Program-made: the position numbers and the translations under genes
Part shown: positions 36,001 to 43,841 of the stretch, piece after piece
How the letters are laid out: the number at the start of each line of letters is the position of its first letter
Position numbering within the stretch: the first letter of the stretch is position 1
Notes under the pieces: generated by a model
The model's input: only the letters and a program-made list of their open reading frames with translations
Databases searched by the model: none
Told to the model about the DNA's origin: nothing
Source of the DNA: Thermoplasmata archaeon
Lineage (GTDB): Archaea > Thermoplasmatota > E2 > DHVEG-1
DNA: 52,263 nucleotides
Direction: 5' to 3'
Assembly (NCBI GenBank): GCA_003942085.1
Contig: DQIQ01000007.1
Coordinates: 1-52,263, forward strand

Positions 36001-36197
36001 AAGGTGATCCTCAGATCGATTGGCTGGTACTGGGCAGAAGAATCGTTTGTTGGGATCGGGGACTGCAGTTCTTGTCGGTATGACCATGCAGCATCCCAGA
36101 ATGGAATGTCAACGTCCTGTGAGGAACCAGGCAGGCTTATCGCTGGAAAGATAAGCAGAAGAAGCAGGCTGACTATAATGATAGTTGACCTTTGCAT
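32997..36197 (-). CDS. Large secreted protein with five C-terminal membrane helices
   Basis: Not recognised overall. 1066 residues. Signal peptide (MQRSTIIIVSLLLLLIFPAIS), then a beta-rich extracellular part; the first section (WDAAWSYRQELQSPI, then DGTERYFIYYNDGKTPKP) resembles DUF2341-type domains. Several carboxypeptidase-regulatory/Ig-like domains with GDYNLQISYGDF-type repeats follow. The last 230 residues contain five membrane helices, starting at FPLVLSLAFSVLFGFFVV. Lying among UbiA genes, it may belong to envelope functions; no enzymatic motif is seen. The 3' end overlaps the UbiA gene at 32153 by 50 nt on the opposite strand. Confidence 0.78.
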   Translation of the reverse strand: MQRSTIIIVSLLLLLIFPAISLPGSSQDVDIPFWDAAWSYRQELQSPIPTNDSSAQYQPIDLRITFEKPCWTENENNTSIRICSWYKEKWYELESQIYSLKKDTEKPSYITECNVIFLIPTFADGTERYFIYYNDGKTPKPTYLDHVSIDDENYSSSPLPEVSAQAKFYGIKEDGYCVYGVGQEGQLLDRSCSQVVVKQKKGTKVFDLIESDQIVSFAFSYYYGSKEKDESASDQVFIGKKIFVDGNLMVEFGIMSESKKKDVQTTAIYKYYYNPLDEKRLNVHVAHEMLKDATVQGIDNIDGRFGSIIAIKSRSASVDSLNFGQIYPYLDFYGENDKIDQYQLNQNPASKDREWIVSFKDDATLGKEAWLSYGEGKEGKANAVLFASNQGLVTSGTDERDGIQIKAAEKEYVNFLGTEVDYVSINFGRHSYKPGYSHDITIPSNLVVQFDAEVFASDTGGYTAVQKESHLYQTLVKSRQLSGDIPFEREQKRYNVTVIPRFGGAHLTYPWLSNRTGGAFPVMWIELTHEGRVIAEGPANRSLLLRAKKTFSDILEGEYLVKVYLKRGNTTKRFTGSTILHLDKDKKVKVFCTWERTIKFTFLDQYGQGIPGIHGWLTNKDGVLYDENITQNNGELLVKAPYDLKDPYTLRAEYKDFIIYDKELRQSITKLNEQVSIQLYNFSVIVTDSLDLPPGVELTPLLVTSISNRTIQLTPEASQQGHFTFEGVPAGDYNLQISYGDFIDDMHVTVPTAGNIIRMKFSAMFDLTLDLYDSKGNTLLDNNIEFVIVRDNQTLAKTKEKTLSLPPAQYTINAYLKDEHIGLKQVKLTNDKHLMFVTTVDSIFPLVLSLAFSVLFGFFVVLTLLKKFSFSSLLKCLAILLVILSFFQPWWLFIGSSTTPPAEKITAMYVNPATMIETRTYYGEISLNIAEMPDIFIMFLAAIVPLASLACLCLVLGILSKRMQKKNYALLLTIGGVILLGILLSSFYLGTTKLTETSIGAVQGERLLIIPIGSEEILMHSSWGFSIGFYLVCIAVIIAVSSLMLDIRIRIMQKKKLLSLRNQVQK

Positions 36198-36349
36198 AGG
36201 TTCCCTTTTTTTATATTTATTAATTACTTCTATATAAAAGAGTTGTTTTATAGATATAAGAACCTTTTTAATGAAAAGGTATGTCGCTTTGCTCTTGTTT
36301 CTCCTTATTTTTCAAAAATGGTATAAAAACCCCCTTTTTTTCCTTCAAG

Positions 36350-37315
36350 TTAAATAGGGGTGATAAAACTTAGTTGTCCAAGTTCTCCTAAAATGATGAG
36401 TGCGGTAAAGCTAATGGCATAGAAAAGATAGGTCACATACATCAATGACCAGGCTTGAACGTTTTCTAATGTTTCGCTTTGCTGTTGTTTGAGCATTAAA
36501 TAAAAGATGAGGAAACTGGGTATGATGAAGATAGTGAGCGGCAATAAATACGCGTTAATCATATGATAATGGACGAGAAATGGAATCATGACGAACGGAA
36601 CCATGAGGAATGGTAAGGAAATGTAGGCAGCTTTTCTGATACCAAATGTGTTGATGAGGGTCCGGGTTCCTGTTTTTCTATCTGCTTCGCAATCCACAAT
36701 GTCCTTTGTTGTCATAGCCCCTACAAAAAATACAAGGGCAATCATGCCAATCATCAGGGGCACCATCTGGAACGGGTCGCCAAAGACGCTCCATGATGCA
36801 AGGACTGCAAATAATCCTCGTGGGATAGCTATCCAAACCTGGTTTACAAAGAGAAATCGTTTCATACGTGGTGGAAGAGAATAGACCACAGTGAACAACA
36901 TAATGAGAAACACAAATACTCCGAACCATGTGTTGATCGTCACCGCACGTAGTAAGGCAAAAAGATAAAGGATATATGCGATGCTTTGTGCTTCATCACG
37001 TTCTACAACTCCGCGAGGGATCGGGCGGTACGGTTTTGATATTTTATCTGCTTCTACGTCAGTTGCCTGGTTTAGCGCATTTGATGCTCCGTTAAGAAAC
37101 GCTAAGGTGAGGCTTGCTTGGCCAATGATGATCCACCAGTTTGGGAATTCAACGAATCTATCGTTGTAAACGAGACTGGCGAACATGATGAACATTGAGA
37201 CAAAAAAGGGTGCAAGTAAGGTAAACGGTCTGAGTAAATCGAAATATCCTCTAAATTTTTTTGAGAGAAACCTGCTTTTTGCGTAGGGCTCTTTCATTGT
37301 TAATTTGACCGACAT
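36350..37315 (-). CDS. UbiA-superfamily prenyltransferase (type A)
   Basis: 321-residue membrane prenyltransferase, paralog of the 32153 product. First Asp motif NQATDVEADKISKPYRP, second TKDIVDCEADRKTGT, with LLRPFTLLAPF in the first helix shared by both. Roughly 20 more N-terminal residues than its paralog; MKEPYAK six codons in is an alternative start. Donor and acceptor unknown. The 152-nt gap to the surface-protein gene contains a T run near 36330-36341 and TATA-like stretches (ATATAAAA, about 36232-36239). Confidence 0.88.
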   Translation of the reverse strand: MSVKLTMKEPYAKSRFLSKKFRGYFDLLRPFTLLAPFFVSMFIMFASLVYNDRFVEFPNWWIIIGQASLTLAFLNGASNALNQATDVEADKISKPYRPIPRGVVERDEAQSIAYILYLFALLRAVTINTWFGVFVFLIMLFTVVYSLPPRMKRFLFVNQVWIAIPRGLFAVLASWSVFGDPFQMVPLMIGMIALVFFVGAMTTKDIVDCEADRKTGTRTLINTFGIRKAAYISLPFLMVPFVMIPFLVHYHMINAYLLPLTIFIIPSFLIFYLMLKQQQSETLENVQAWSLMYVTYLFYAISFTALIILGELGQLSFITPI

Positions 37316-37461
37316 TATGGCACCATGAATTTGGATATTTAGTTGTTCTGTATAGAGATGTATATTATATTAATTACCTTTCAAAACCAATGCATCGATT
37401 GCCATTATCATCACCATTATAAATATTTTTTTATTTTTAAAAAATAATTTGATAAATATTT

Positions 37462-38871
37462 TTAAATCAGGGGGGTGGTCGTGAGCATTTCTTGAATGAT
37501 CCGTGCTGAATTGATCGCACAGTTAATGCCTATCCCTGGGGCTTTGACACAATCACCAATGACATACAGGTTTTCTACAGGAGTTTGAATGTCTGGTTTT
37601 GTGTTATCCGTTGTTTTTGCTACACCGTCTAAATGCCATATCGCTGGATAGATGACCCAACGCAGCTGCGAACGAAAATCAGGGATCAATCGTTCGAGGT
37701 TCTTGTCAAGAGCGATTTTAAGTCTGTCCAGTGTTTTTTTATCACGTGCCTCTTTTGGCATACAAATGATATAGGATTGAACAAGATGATGTGATGGCGG
37801 CGCAACCCCAGTATCTGGTACAGCAGACATAAAATCAATCATGCCGACCGCGTCGTTCCCATCGACGCCGATATCTCGTTCAATGAAATGAAATGTTTTT
37901 CCTAACAAACGTGAGTCGATTTCTTTAAGCGAATAGTATGCGCACAGACTACCTGTTCCTTCAAGGGACTTCAACATGTTTACATAATCTTTTGGGAAAT
38001 GGTTTTCGTCAGCAATAGCAAACAGGTTCTGTACAAGCAATGTTGAGATGACAGCATCAAACCTATATTCTTTATTTCCTACCATGACTCCTGTAGCCTT
38101 GGCCCCTTCAATGAGAATTTTTTGAACTGGTGTTTCCGTCTTGATGACTCCACCGCGGCTGACGATTGCTTTTGCAAGTTTCTGATGAATCCCCCCGAGA
38201 CCGTTTTTCGGATATCCGACTGGTTTTGAGCCTTTTAAAAGTGTGCGTTGTGCACGGAACATTTCCCCTGTTGAAATACGATCGAGATTATTGACCGTGG
38301 AAATAGACCGAGAAAAAATCTCAAGGACGAGTTTCATTTTTCCTTGTCCATATTGTTCAATGGTTTTTGTCATAGAGATGCCATCGAGTCGGCGCATGGT
38401 TTTTTCACTAGCAAAAAGGAGTCGAAGGATGTTTGGAAGAATTTTTATTTTATCAAGTCGTGAGAGGAAGGGAAAGTCATATCCGCCTTCTTTAATGAAT
38501 CCAACGCTTGATTCGAGTGTTTCGATGTGGTCGTCAAGTGTCGCAAGCACGCTATTGAGATTGGACATGACCCCACCACCGATCGCATGGTACCCGAGAT
38601 CAAGCATGTAGCCGTCCAACAATTTTTTACTGAAAATCGTTTGAAGATCAGGCTCTGCGTAGGGGACGTTCATCTGAAATCGCGAAAGCAGCTTTAGATA
38701 CTGGTCCATGGTATACGATGAAGCATCAAAGGACAGAGCCCGGCCACCAATTACTGTTTCTTTTTCAAAAATCGTTACTTTATATCCTTGTTTTGTAAGG
38801 AGAGCACCTGCCGTAAGACCACTGATACCTGCCCCGATAATGCAAATCTCTTGTTGTTTTGTATTGCCCAT
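37462..38871 (-). CDS. CrtI/phytoene desaturase-like FAD oxidoreductase
   Basis: FAD-dependent oxidoreductase of the phytoene desaturase/amine oxidase type (COG1233), 469 residues. Dinucleotide-binding GAGISG at 13-18, FEKE about 20 residues later, GGRALS, and the C-terminal FAD motif LYVIGDCVKAPGIGINCAINSAR, as in CrtI/CrtD/carotenoid isomerase proteins. Those act in carotenoid desaturation or isomerisation. The start codon abuts the stop of the UbiA gene at 38872 with no gap, so the two are coupled, which ties the enzyme to prenyl chemistry. It could instead act on another isoprenoid, for example saturating or desaturating a lipid chain. Confidence 0.82.
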   Translation of the reverse strand: MGNTKQQEICIIGAGISGLTAGALLTKQGYKVTIFEKETVIGGRALSFDASSYTMDQYLKLLSRFQMNVPYAEPDLQTIFSKKLLDGYMLDLGYHAIGGGVMSNLNSVLATLDDHIETLESSVGFIKEGGYDFPFLSRLDKIKILPNILRLLFASEKTMRRLDGISMTKTIEQYGQGKMKLVLEIFSRSISTVNNLDRISTGEMFRAQRTLLKGSKPVGYPKNGLGGIHQKLAKAIVSRGGVIKTETPVQKILIEGAKATGVMVGNKEYRFDAVISTLLVQNLFAIADENHFPKDYVNMLKSLEGTGSLCAYYSLKEIDSRLLGKTFHFIERDIGVDGNDAVGMIDFMSAVPDTGVAPPSHHLVQSYIICMPKEARDKKTLDRLKIALDKNLERLIPDFRSQLRWVIYPAIWHLDGVAKTTDNTKPDIQTPVENLYVIGDCVKAPGIGINCAINSARIIQEMLTTTPLI

Positions 38872-39894
38872 TTACATCCTTGGCCTGAATAATTTTTCTC
38901 CTAGTAATGGCGTAAAAATGATATACCATGCAATAGGGAAAATAATGAGTATTATCGAGGGGACTACTCCGATGATGGGGATGAGCATGATCGGTACAAG
39001 TGAATATCGCAGGAAAGATTGTATCCCGATATATTTCCGTATTGCATTGCGTTCAAATCTTTTCAGCGATAACAGTTTTATGCTGAAGAACAAGACGCCA
39101 AAGGCTGCTGCAGCTAAGATACCTATGATGAGCGGTTGCCATGGTTCATAATAAATTAATTGATCCTTAAAAAAGAAGAATGGCGTAAAAAGAAGAACGA
39201 CTGAGAACAATCTGATGCCCATACCGAATGCTTTGAAACTGGTAGGAATGTATAGTTTTTCTCCATCTACCTTTACCCCTGAACCAAGAGCGATGTTGTT
39301 GACCCCCATCATGAAATCATGATCCGCATCCTTGATACCGCCTTCGACTGCATTCATATGTAAGGCTTGGTTGAAGGTCAGAATGAAGATAATCCAGGTT
39401 ATGATCGTTGGTGCTCCGAAGGATAGAGCGCCGAGTAAAAATAAAAATGACATAGAAATAGCCACAAAGAAATCCGAACCCGGGAGCGTTTTGCCCCGGA
39501 GGTCATAGATACTTCCAAGTATCCCTGCAAGAAAGATACAGATCATAGCAAGAAATTTATAATCATTGAGATTTTGGCCGCGCCATAGTAAAAAAAGGAA
39601 GAAGAATGCTAGGAGAACCAAAAAGAAACAGATAAAAACTGCGGTTCGTGGATGAATCGTGCCATCGACAAGGGGTTTGCCTTTCAGTTCCGGAATGAGT
39701 CTATCAAGCTCGATATCTGCGTAATCATTCAAGATGAATCCATACATTGCTGAAACAGCACCAATAAAAAATAAAATCAGAAGGTTAGGCAGATCCGTCA
39801 TGCCGACGGTGAGTGCCCCGATCACAGGAGGGATAGCAAGAGCACCAAGACCTGGAATGCGAAGCAGCCTTGCATATGCAGTAATTTTGTTCAT
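38872..39894 (-). CDS. UbiA-superfamily prenyltransferase (type B)
   Basis: 340-residue, roughly nine-helix prenyltransferase. First Asp motif NDYADIELD in YGFILNDYADIELDR, followed by GKPLVDGTI; second motif EGGIKDADHDFMMG. Close in pattern to the products at 39940 and 42151 (NDxxDxxxD, then GxKDxxxDxxxGxxTxA and GVKVxGxxL). UbiA members near CrtI-like genes include lycopene elongases of C50 carotenoid synthesis; this is a candidate only. Its stop touches the CrtI-like start, so they are expressed together. Confidence 0.88.
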   Translation of the reverse strand: MNKITAYARLLRIPGLGALAIPPVIGALTVGMTDLPNLLILFFIGAVSAMYGFILNDYADIELDRLIPELKGKPLVDGTIHPRTAVFICFFLVLLAFFFLFLLWRGQNLNDYKFLAMICIFLAGILGSIYDLRGKTLPGSDFFVAISMSFLFLLGALSFGAPTIITWIIFILTFNQALHMNAVEGGIKDADHDFMMGVNNIALGSGVKVDGEKLYIPTSFKAFGMGIRLFSVVLLFTPFFFFKDQLIYYEPWQPLIIGILAAAAFGVLFFSIKLLSLKRFERNAIRKYIGIQSFLRYSLVPIMLIPIIGVVPSIILIIFPIAWYIIFTPLLGEKLFRPRM

Positions 39895-39939
39895 CTGCGG
39901 GTAGGAAAAAGGTGTCGCTATTTGAGTTTTTCTAATGTT

Positions 39940-40953
39940 TTACATCGTTTTTGGCTGAAGTAGTGTCCCATGCAGGATAAGATTTGAGAAAATGAACCCA
40001 AGCCCGGGGAAGAACATAAGTATGCCTGGCCACGGGTTGCTTTGACTCATCAGCATAATGGGAACAAGAGTAAAATTAATCATATAGTGACTCCCGATGA
40101 ACATTCGTGCCCGTTTGCGGTCAAAGCTTTTCATCATCATCAGTTTGTGTGATAAGAAAAACATCAAAAAGCCGACAAAGATCAAGGAAGCCCATTGGAT
40201 GTATTGAAAGAGCGAAAGTGTACGAATATTCCATATGATAAAAAACGGTAGGAAAACACCTATCAGGTCAGCGAGCTGGATTCCATAGGCTAGTGTTTTG
40301 AAACTTCTTGAAACAAAAAGTTTTCCTTCGTTTATCCGTACCCCCATTTGGATTGCAAGTGTATGTGCTCCCCTGTAAAAGTCGTTTTCGATATCTTTCA
40401 TTCCCCCTGCGACCATTTGCATGAACAGGACCTGTATCGCTCCAAGGATGCAGACGATCCAGGTAAGCGTAGTGAGTGACGTAATTGAATTGGTAACAAC
40501 GCTTGCTCCGTATACGATCAAAAAGAAAACACCGATAGCAACAAAGAAATCAGTGAGAGGGAATTTCTTACTTACTAAATCATACAGGATGATGAATGAT
40601 GCTGATGCAGCCAGGATAATAAGCGGAAAAAAACGTTGTGTGGTAATTGCTAGATATAAAGAGATGATAAATGCGACTGCCATGGAGCCGAATGCAAAGA
40701 TCCATGCATTCCGAAGGGAAATCGTCCCGCTGATCAATGGTCGGTCGCTAATCTCTTTGGATGATTTGTCAATGTTGAAATCAATGATATCATTGAAGAC
40801 GAATCCAAAGGTGTGCCCTAAAAATCCAATGAAAAACAAGAGAATGAGTGTGGTGATGTCGTATTGCTGCATCGCAATCGCCCCCATCACCGGTGATATA
40901 CCTGTTAAAACCGCGTTGAATGACCGTGAAAGTTTCAGATATTCTCGTAACAT
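39940..40953 (-). CDS. UbiA-superfamily prenyltransferase (type B)
   Basis: 337 residues, membrane embedded. First Asp motif NDIIDFNID in FGFVFNDIIDFNIDK, DRPLISGTISL after it; second GGMKDIENDFYRG, then GVRINEGKLF. Same subtype as its neighbours at 38872 and 42151 but clearly distinct in sequence, so not a recent copy. Separated from the next prenyltransferase gene by 45 nt and from the CrtC-like gene upstream by 52 nt, all in one direction. Chain length and acceptor cannot be told. Confidence 0.88.
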   Translation of the reverse strand: MLREYLKLSRSFNAVLTGISPVMGAIAMQQYDITTLILLFFIGFLGHTFGFVFNDIIDFNIDKSSKEISDRPLISGTISLRNAWIFAFGSMAVAFIISLYLAITTQRFFPLIILAASASFIILYDLVSKKFPLTDFFVAIGVFFLIVYGASVVTNSITSLTTLTWIVCILGAIQVLFMQMVAGGMKDIENDFYRGAHTLAIQMGVRINEGKLFVSRSFKTLAYGIQLADLIGVFLPFFIIWNIRTLSLFQYIQWASLIFVGFLMFFLSHKLMMMKSFDRKRARMFIGSHYMINFTLVPIMLMSQSNPWPGILMFFPGLGFIFSNLILHGTLLQPKTM

Positions 40954-41005
40954 ACGAGAATCTTAGAAATGGAAACAGCATAAAAATCCATCGATAGAAT
41001 CTTTG

Positions 41006-42076
41006 TTATCTAAATTTAAGGAACTCTGCGATAAACAGATTGTCGATGGACTCTGTTTCTGAATTGATACGCACTGATCCAGTACATTTCACGTGATAAC
41101 GCCAGTAATCCATCAACGGAAAGATTTTTACATGATGGATATCAACGGTTTTCATGGTGACCTGAAGAGCAATGGTGTCAGTTTGGGCGTCGAGACTGAA
41201 CACATGAGGTATCATTTTTCCATTTTCTTCAGATATTTCAGTTGCAGTGAAGTGCAGGTTCTTTGGTGATACATTGATGTAGCTATTGTGTATGGTATTC
41301 ATGACAAGGAGCGGTTGAACTTTCACGGTTGTTCTGATGATGTTTGCCCAGGTAATAGCAGTACGGTCAGAATATATTTTTCCCCAGTACCATCCGATGT
41401 TTCGCAGGGCGAAGATTTTCACATTCCAGTTATGGTCATGATATCCACTTCCCTGCACGGTTATGGTCTGGGCTGCTAGAGTTATCGTTCCAGATACAAG
41501 TGCTCGTGGGAGAGTAACAACCCACCAGTCTTCTGCTTCGTGTTTTCCTTTCCATCCTTTTGTTGTTCCGATGAATTGTAGCTCTGCTGCAACATCGTCT
41601 ATTTGAAATGAGATATCGTAGATGAGATTTCCTGTTTTTTCATCAATGTATCCTTTCATTATGGTCCGTTCAGCTGTTTTGATGAATGGTTTTTCTTTTG
41701 ATATCTCGACATCTTTGAGAAGATGCATTTTACGTTTGTGAACGACGAGATGCCCTTCTTTATAAATATCAAACCTTACGAAAAGGAAGCTTAGGTTCAA
41801 TCCACTGAGAATTCTGGCACTAAATTGGATGCTGTATTCATCATTAAGTGCAGCGTCAAAATACCACCATTCGGTGAACTGAAGTCCTTGCGATCCATGG
41901 TAAGCATCGTCCTTAAGGATGATGTCTTGAGGAGAAAATTCAAAGGTATCTGCTGGTTCATCGACCTGATCCTTTTTCCTATTTTTCTTATGATTTTTCA
42001 TCAAACCAGGAAAAGAAAGCATGTAATTAATTTTTCTCACGGATTGATTTTTGCATTTACAGCAAATCTTAGCCAC
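41006..42076 (-). CDS. CrtC-like carotenoid 1,2-hydratase / AttH-fold protein
   Basis: Protein of the CrtC (hydroxyneurosporene synthase)/AttH lipocalin-like superfamily, 356 residues from a GTG at 42076. Two beta-barrel-like halves: the first opens with the hallmark FTEWWYFDAAL (about residues 64-74), the second with GSGYHDHNWNVKI and GWYWGKIY. CrtC adds water to a carotenoid end group. Archaeal examples are uncommon, and AttH-like relatives have other or unknown roles. The N-terminal Cys-rich stretch (KICCKCKNQ) is unusual, and a later start at MLSFPGL or MKNHKK is possible. It is the first gene of the CrtC-UbiA-UbiA-CrtI run. Confidence 0.75.
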   Translation of the reverse strand: MAKICCKCKNQSVRKINYMLSFPGLMKNHKKNRKKDQVDEPADTFEFSPQDIILKDDAYHGSQGLQFTEWWYFDAALNDEYSIQFSARILSGLNLSFLFVRFDIYKEGHLVVHKRKMHLLKDVEISKEKPFIKTAERTIMKGYIDEKTGNLIYDISFQIDDVAAELQFIGTTKGWKGKHEAEDWWVVTLPRALVSGTITLAAQTITVQGSGYHDHNWNVKIFALRNIGWYWGKIYSDRTAITWANIIRTTVKVQPLLVMNTIHNSYINVSPKNLHFTATEISEENGKMIPHVFSLDAQTDTIALQVTMKTVDIHHVKIFPLMDYWRYHVKCTGSVRINSETESIDNLFIAEFLKFR

Positions 42077-42150
42077 AATATACTCATTGTCGTAATTTCC
42101 TGTTGAGTAACTTTTTTATTATCAGTCGTATTTATCTTGTCTGATACTCG

Positions 42151-43158
42151 ATGGCTTGGAAAACAAAAGTAGTAGGGTATTTCCGACTGATGCGATTTCA
42201 ATCAGCTGCATCGGAGTCTTTACTTATCCTTATCGGTGCTTTGCTCATGGGACAGAAGGATCCTTTGTTGTTGGTCGTCTTGTTTGTTGTCGGTGTTCTT
42301 TTTCATATTTATGGATTTGTATTCAACGATTATGCGGACATCGAGGTCGATAAAAAATCAGTTGATCTGAAGAAAAAACCTTTGGTGAGTGGACTGATTT
42401 CGCCGACGCACGCTCTGCTTATAACCTGCATTTCTGTCGTGTGTCTCTATAGTATTGTTATCGTATTTTTTCCTTCAGTTATTGCCATCACGATTTTATC
42501 TATGGCCATCCTCTTAGGGGGGATCTATGATTATTTTGGGAAAAAAATCTCACATATCTCAGATTTTTTTGTAGCTGGAGCCCTTGCGTTGATTGTCCTG
42601 TTCGGCGCAAGTACGGTTTCGTCACACATCACCGTCATCGTGTATATCATTAGTCTTATGATTTTCATTGGGATCGTATTTGCAAACGCGGTTGAAGGGG
42701 GTTTAAAAGATGTGGATCATGACTACCTGGGTGGGGCAAAAACCATTCCAACCCTTTTAGGCGTGAAAGTAACCGAAGGACATTTACTCATGACCCGGCG
42801 GTTTTTGGCGTTTGCTTATGGATTGATCGCTCTCTGTTTTTTGTTGCTTATCGTTCTTTTAATGCAACCCGCGATAGGTTTCTTTAATGGTGATTATCTA
42901 CGATTGGGCCTCGTCAGTATATTGGTTGTTGTGATGGTTTTTGTCTCAGTTAAATTCCTCTCGATTTCATTGTTTGATCGATCGAAAATGAAACGACTTT
43001 ACGCTGTTCTTAATTCGCTTGCTGGAATAGTTTTACTTGTGACGTTGTATCCATTTTTTGGGTTGGAGGATTTGGTGATACTTCTTTTGATACCGATCGC
43101 ATGGTATGTGGTGTGTAATAACGTGCTTTATGGCAAACCACTACAACCAGATGTGTAG
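42151..43158 (+). CDS. UbiA-superfamily prenyltransferase (type B), divergent copy
   Basis: 335 residues, roughly nine helices. First Asp motif NDYADIEVD in YGFVFNDYADIEVDKK, KKPLVSGLISP next; second EGGLKDVDHDYLGG, then GVKVTEGHLL. Nearest in pattern to the 38872 and 39940 products. Transcribed away from the CrtC-like gene from a 74-nt shared gap with no visible ribosome binding site. It lies 43 nt before metV but has its own orientation group; whether the two are co-transcribed is unclear. Confidence 0.88.
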   Translation: MAWKTKVVGYFRLMRFQSAASESLLILIGALLMGQKDPLLLVVLFVVGVLFHIYGFVFNDYADIEVDKKSVDLKKKPLVSGLISPTHALLITCISVVCLYSIVIVFFPSVIAITILSMAILLGGIYDYFGKKISHISDFFVAGALALIVLFGASTVSSHITVIVYIISLMIFIGIVFANAVEGGLKDVDHDYLGGAKTIPTLLGVKVTEGHLLMTRRFLAFAYGLIALCFLLLIVLLMQPAIGFFNGDYLRLGLVSILVVVMVFVSVKFLSISLFDRSKMKRLYAVLNSLAGIVLLVTLYPFFGLEDLVILLLIPIAWYVVCNNVLYGKPLQPDV

Positions 43159-43167
43159 AAGTACAAA

Positions 43168-43178
43168 TCTTTAAAAAC
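43168..43178 (+). promoter_or_regulatory. TATA-like box for metV-metF
   Basis: TCTTTAAAAAC is centred about 28 nt before the metV ATG at 43202. No ribosome binding site lies between, so a leaderless metVF message is likely. Confidence 0.45.
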
Positions 43179-43201
43179 ACATCACCGTATCTTTTTCCAT
43201 C

Positions 43202-43840
43202 ATGATAATCACAAAACAGAAAAACATCGAGCAGATTCTTCAGATTCTTGGGACTGGACCTGTTTTTCTCGTTGGATGTAGTGAATGTGCAACGCTTTGT
43301 CATACGGGAGGTAAGTATGAGATTCTGGCGATGAAAAAAACGCTGGAACAAAGGAACATACCGGTATCCGGTTATGTTATCCTAGATCCCGCATGTCATC
43401 TGCAAAACGATAAACGTATGTTGAAAGACTACGGAAAAGAACTAGATAAAACCATGAAGATACTTGTTTTTTCGTGTGGGAATGGTGCACAGACGGTCGC
43501 TGAGATCTTTTCTGAAAAAGAGATAATCACCGGTAATGATACCCTTTTTTTAGGTGAAATTTCCCATGCGAATGAATTTAACAAACGATGCATGCTGTGC
43601 GGGGAATGCCTTTTGGATCTCTTCGGAGGTCTGTGCCCTGTATCCCAGTGTCCGAAATCGATGTTAAATGGTCCTTGTGGTGGATCTTCTGATGGGAAAT
43701 GTGAGGTTGGTTCGCAGCTGGAGTGCGTCTGGGATCGTATCTATCAAGGATTGAAAAAACAAGGGAATCTGAAAGCGTTATCGATCATTCAGAAACCAAA
43801 GGATTGGTCAAAAGCCGGGGAGCTGAAAAGGAGAATCTGA
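43202..43840 (+). CDS. metV: Methylenetetrahydrofolate reductase partner MetV
   Basis: 212-residue partner of MetF known from acetogens and some archaea. N-terminal part with CSECATLCHTGGKYE and a small Rossmann-like segment (ILVFSCGNGAQTVAE). The C-terminal Cys-rich zone (CMLCGECLLDL, GLCPVSQCPKSMLNGPCGG) matches the MetV/MTHFR C-terminal domain and probably binds Zn and/or Fe-S. It has the usual length. With MetF it reduces methylene-THF to methyl-THF. The gene order metV-metF with a 1-nt gap is typical. Confidence 0.9.
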   Translation: MIITKQKNIEQILQILGTGPVFLVGCSECATLCHTGGKYEILAMKKTLEQRNIPVSGYVILDPACHLQNDKRMLKDYGKELDKTMKILVFSCGNGAQTVAEIFSEKEIITGNDTLFLGEISHANEFNKRCMLCGECLLDLFGGLCPVSQCPKSMLNGPCGGSSDGKCEVGSQLECVWDRIYQGLKKQGNLKALSIIQKPKDWSKAGELKRRI

Positions 43841-43841
43841 C

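Noticed and set aside
36840-36847. TGGTTTAC octamer inside a UbiA gene
   Set aside because: Single copy with no tandem partner; about the number expected by chance in this window.
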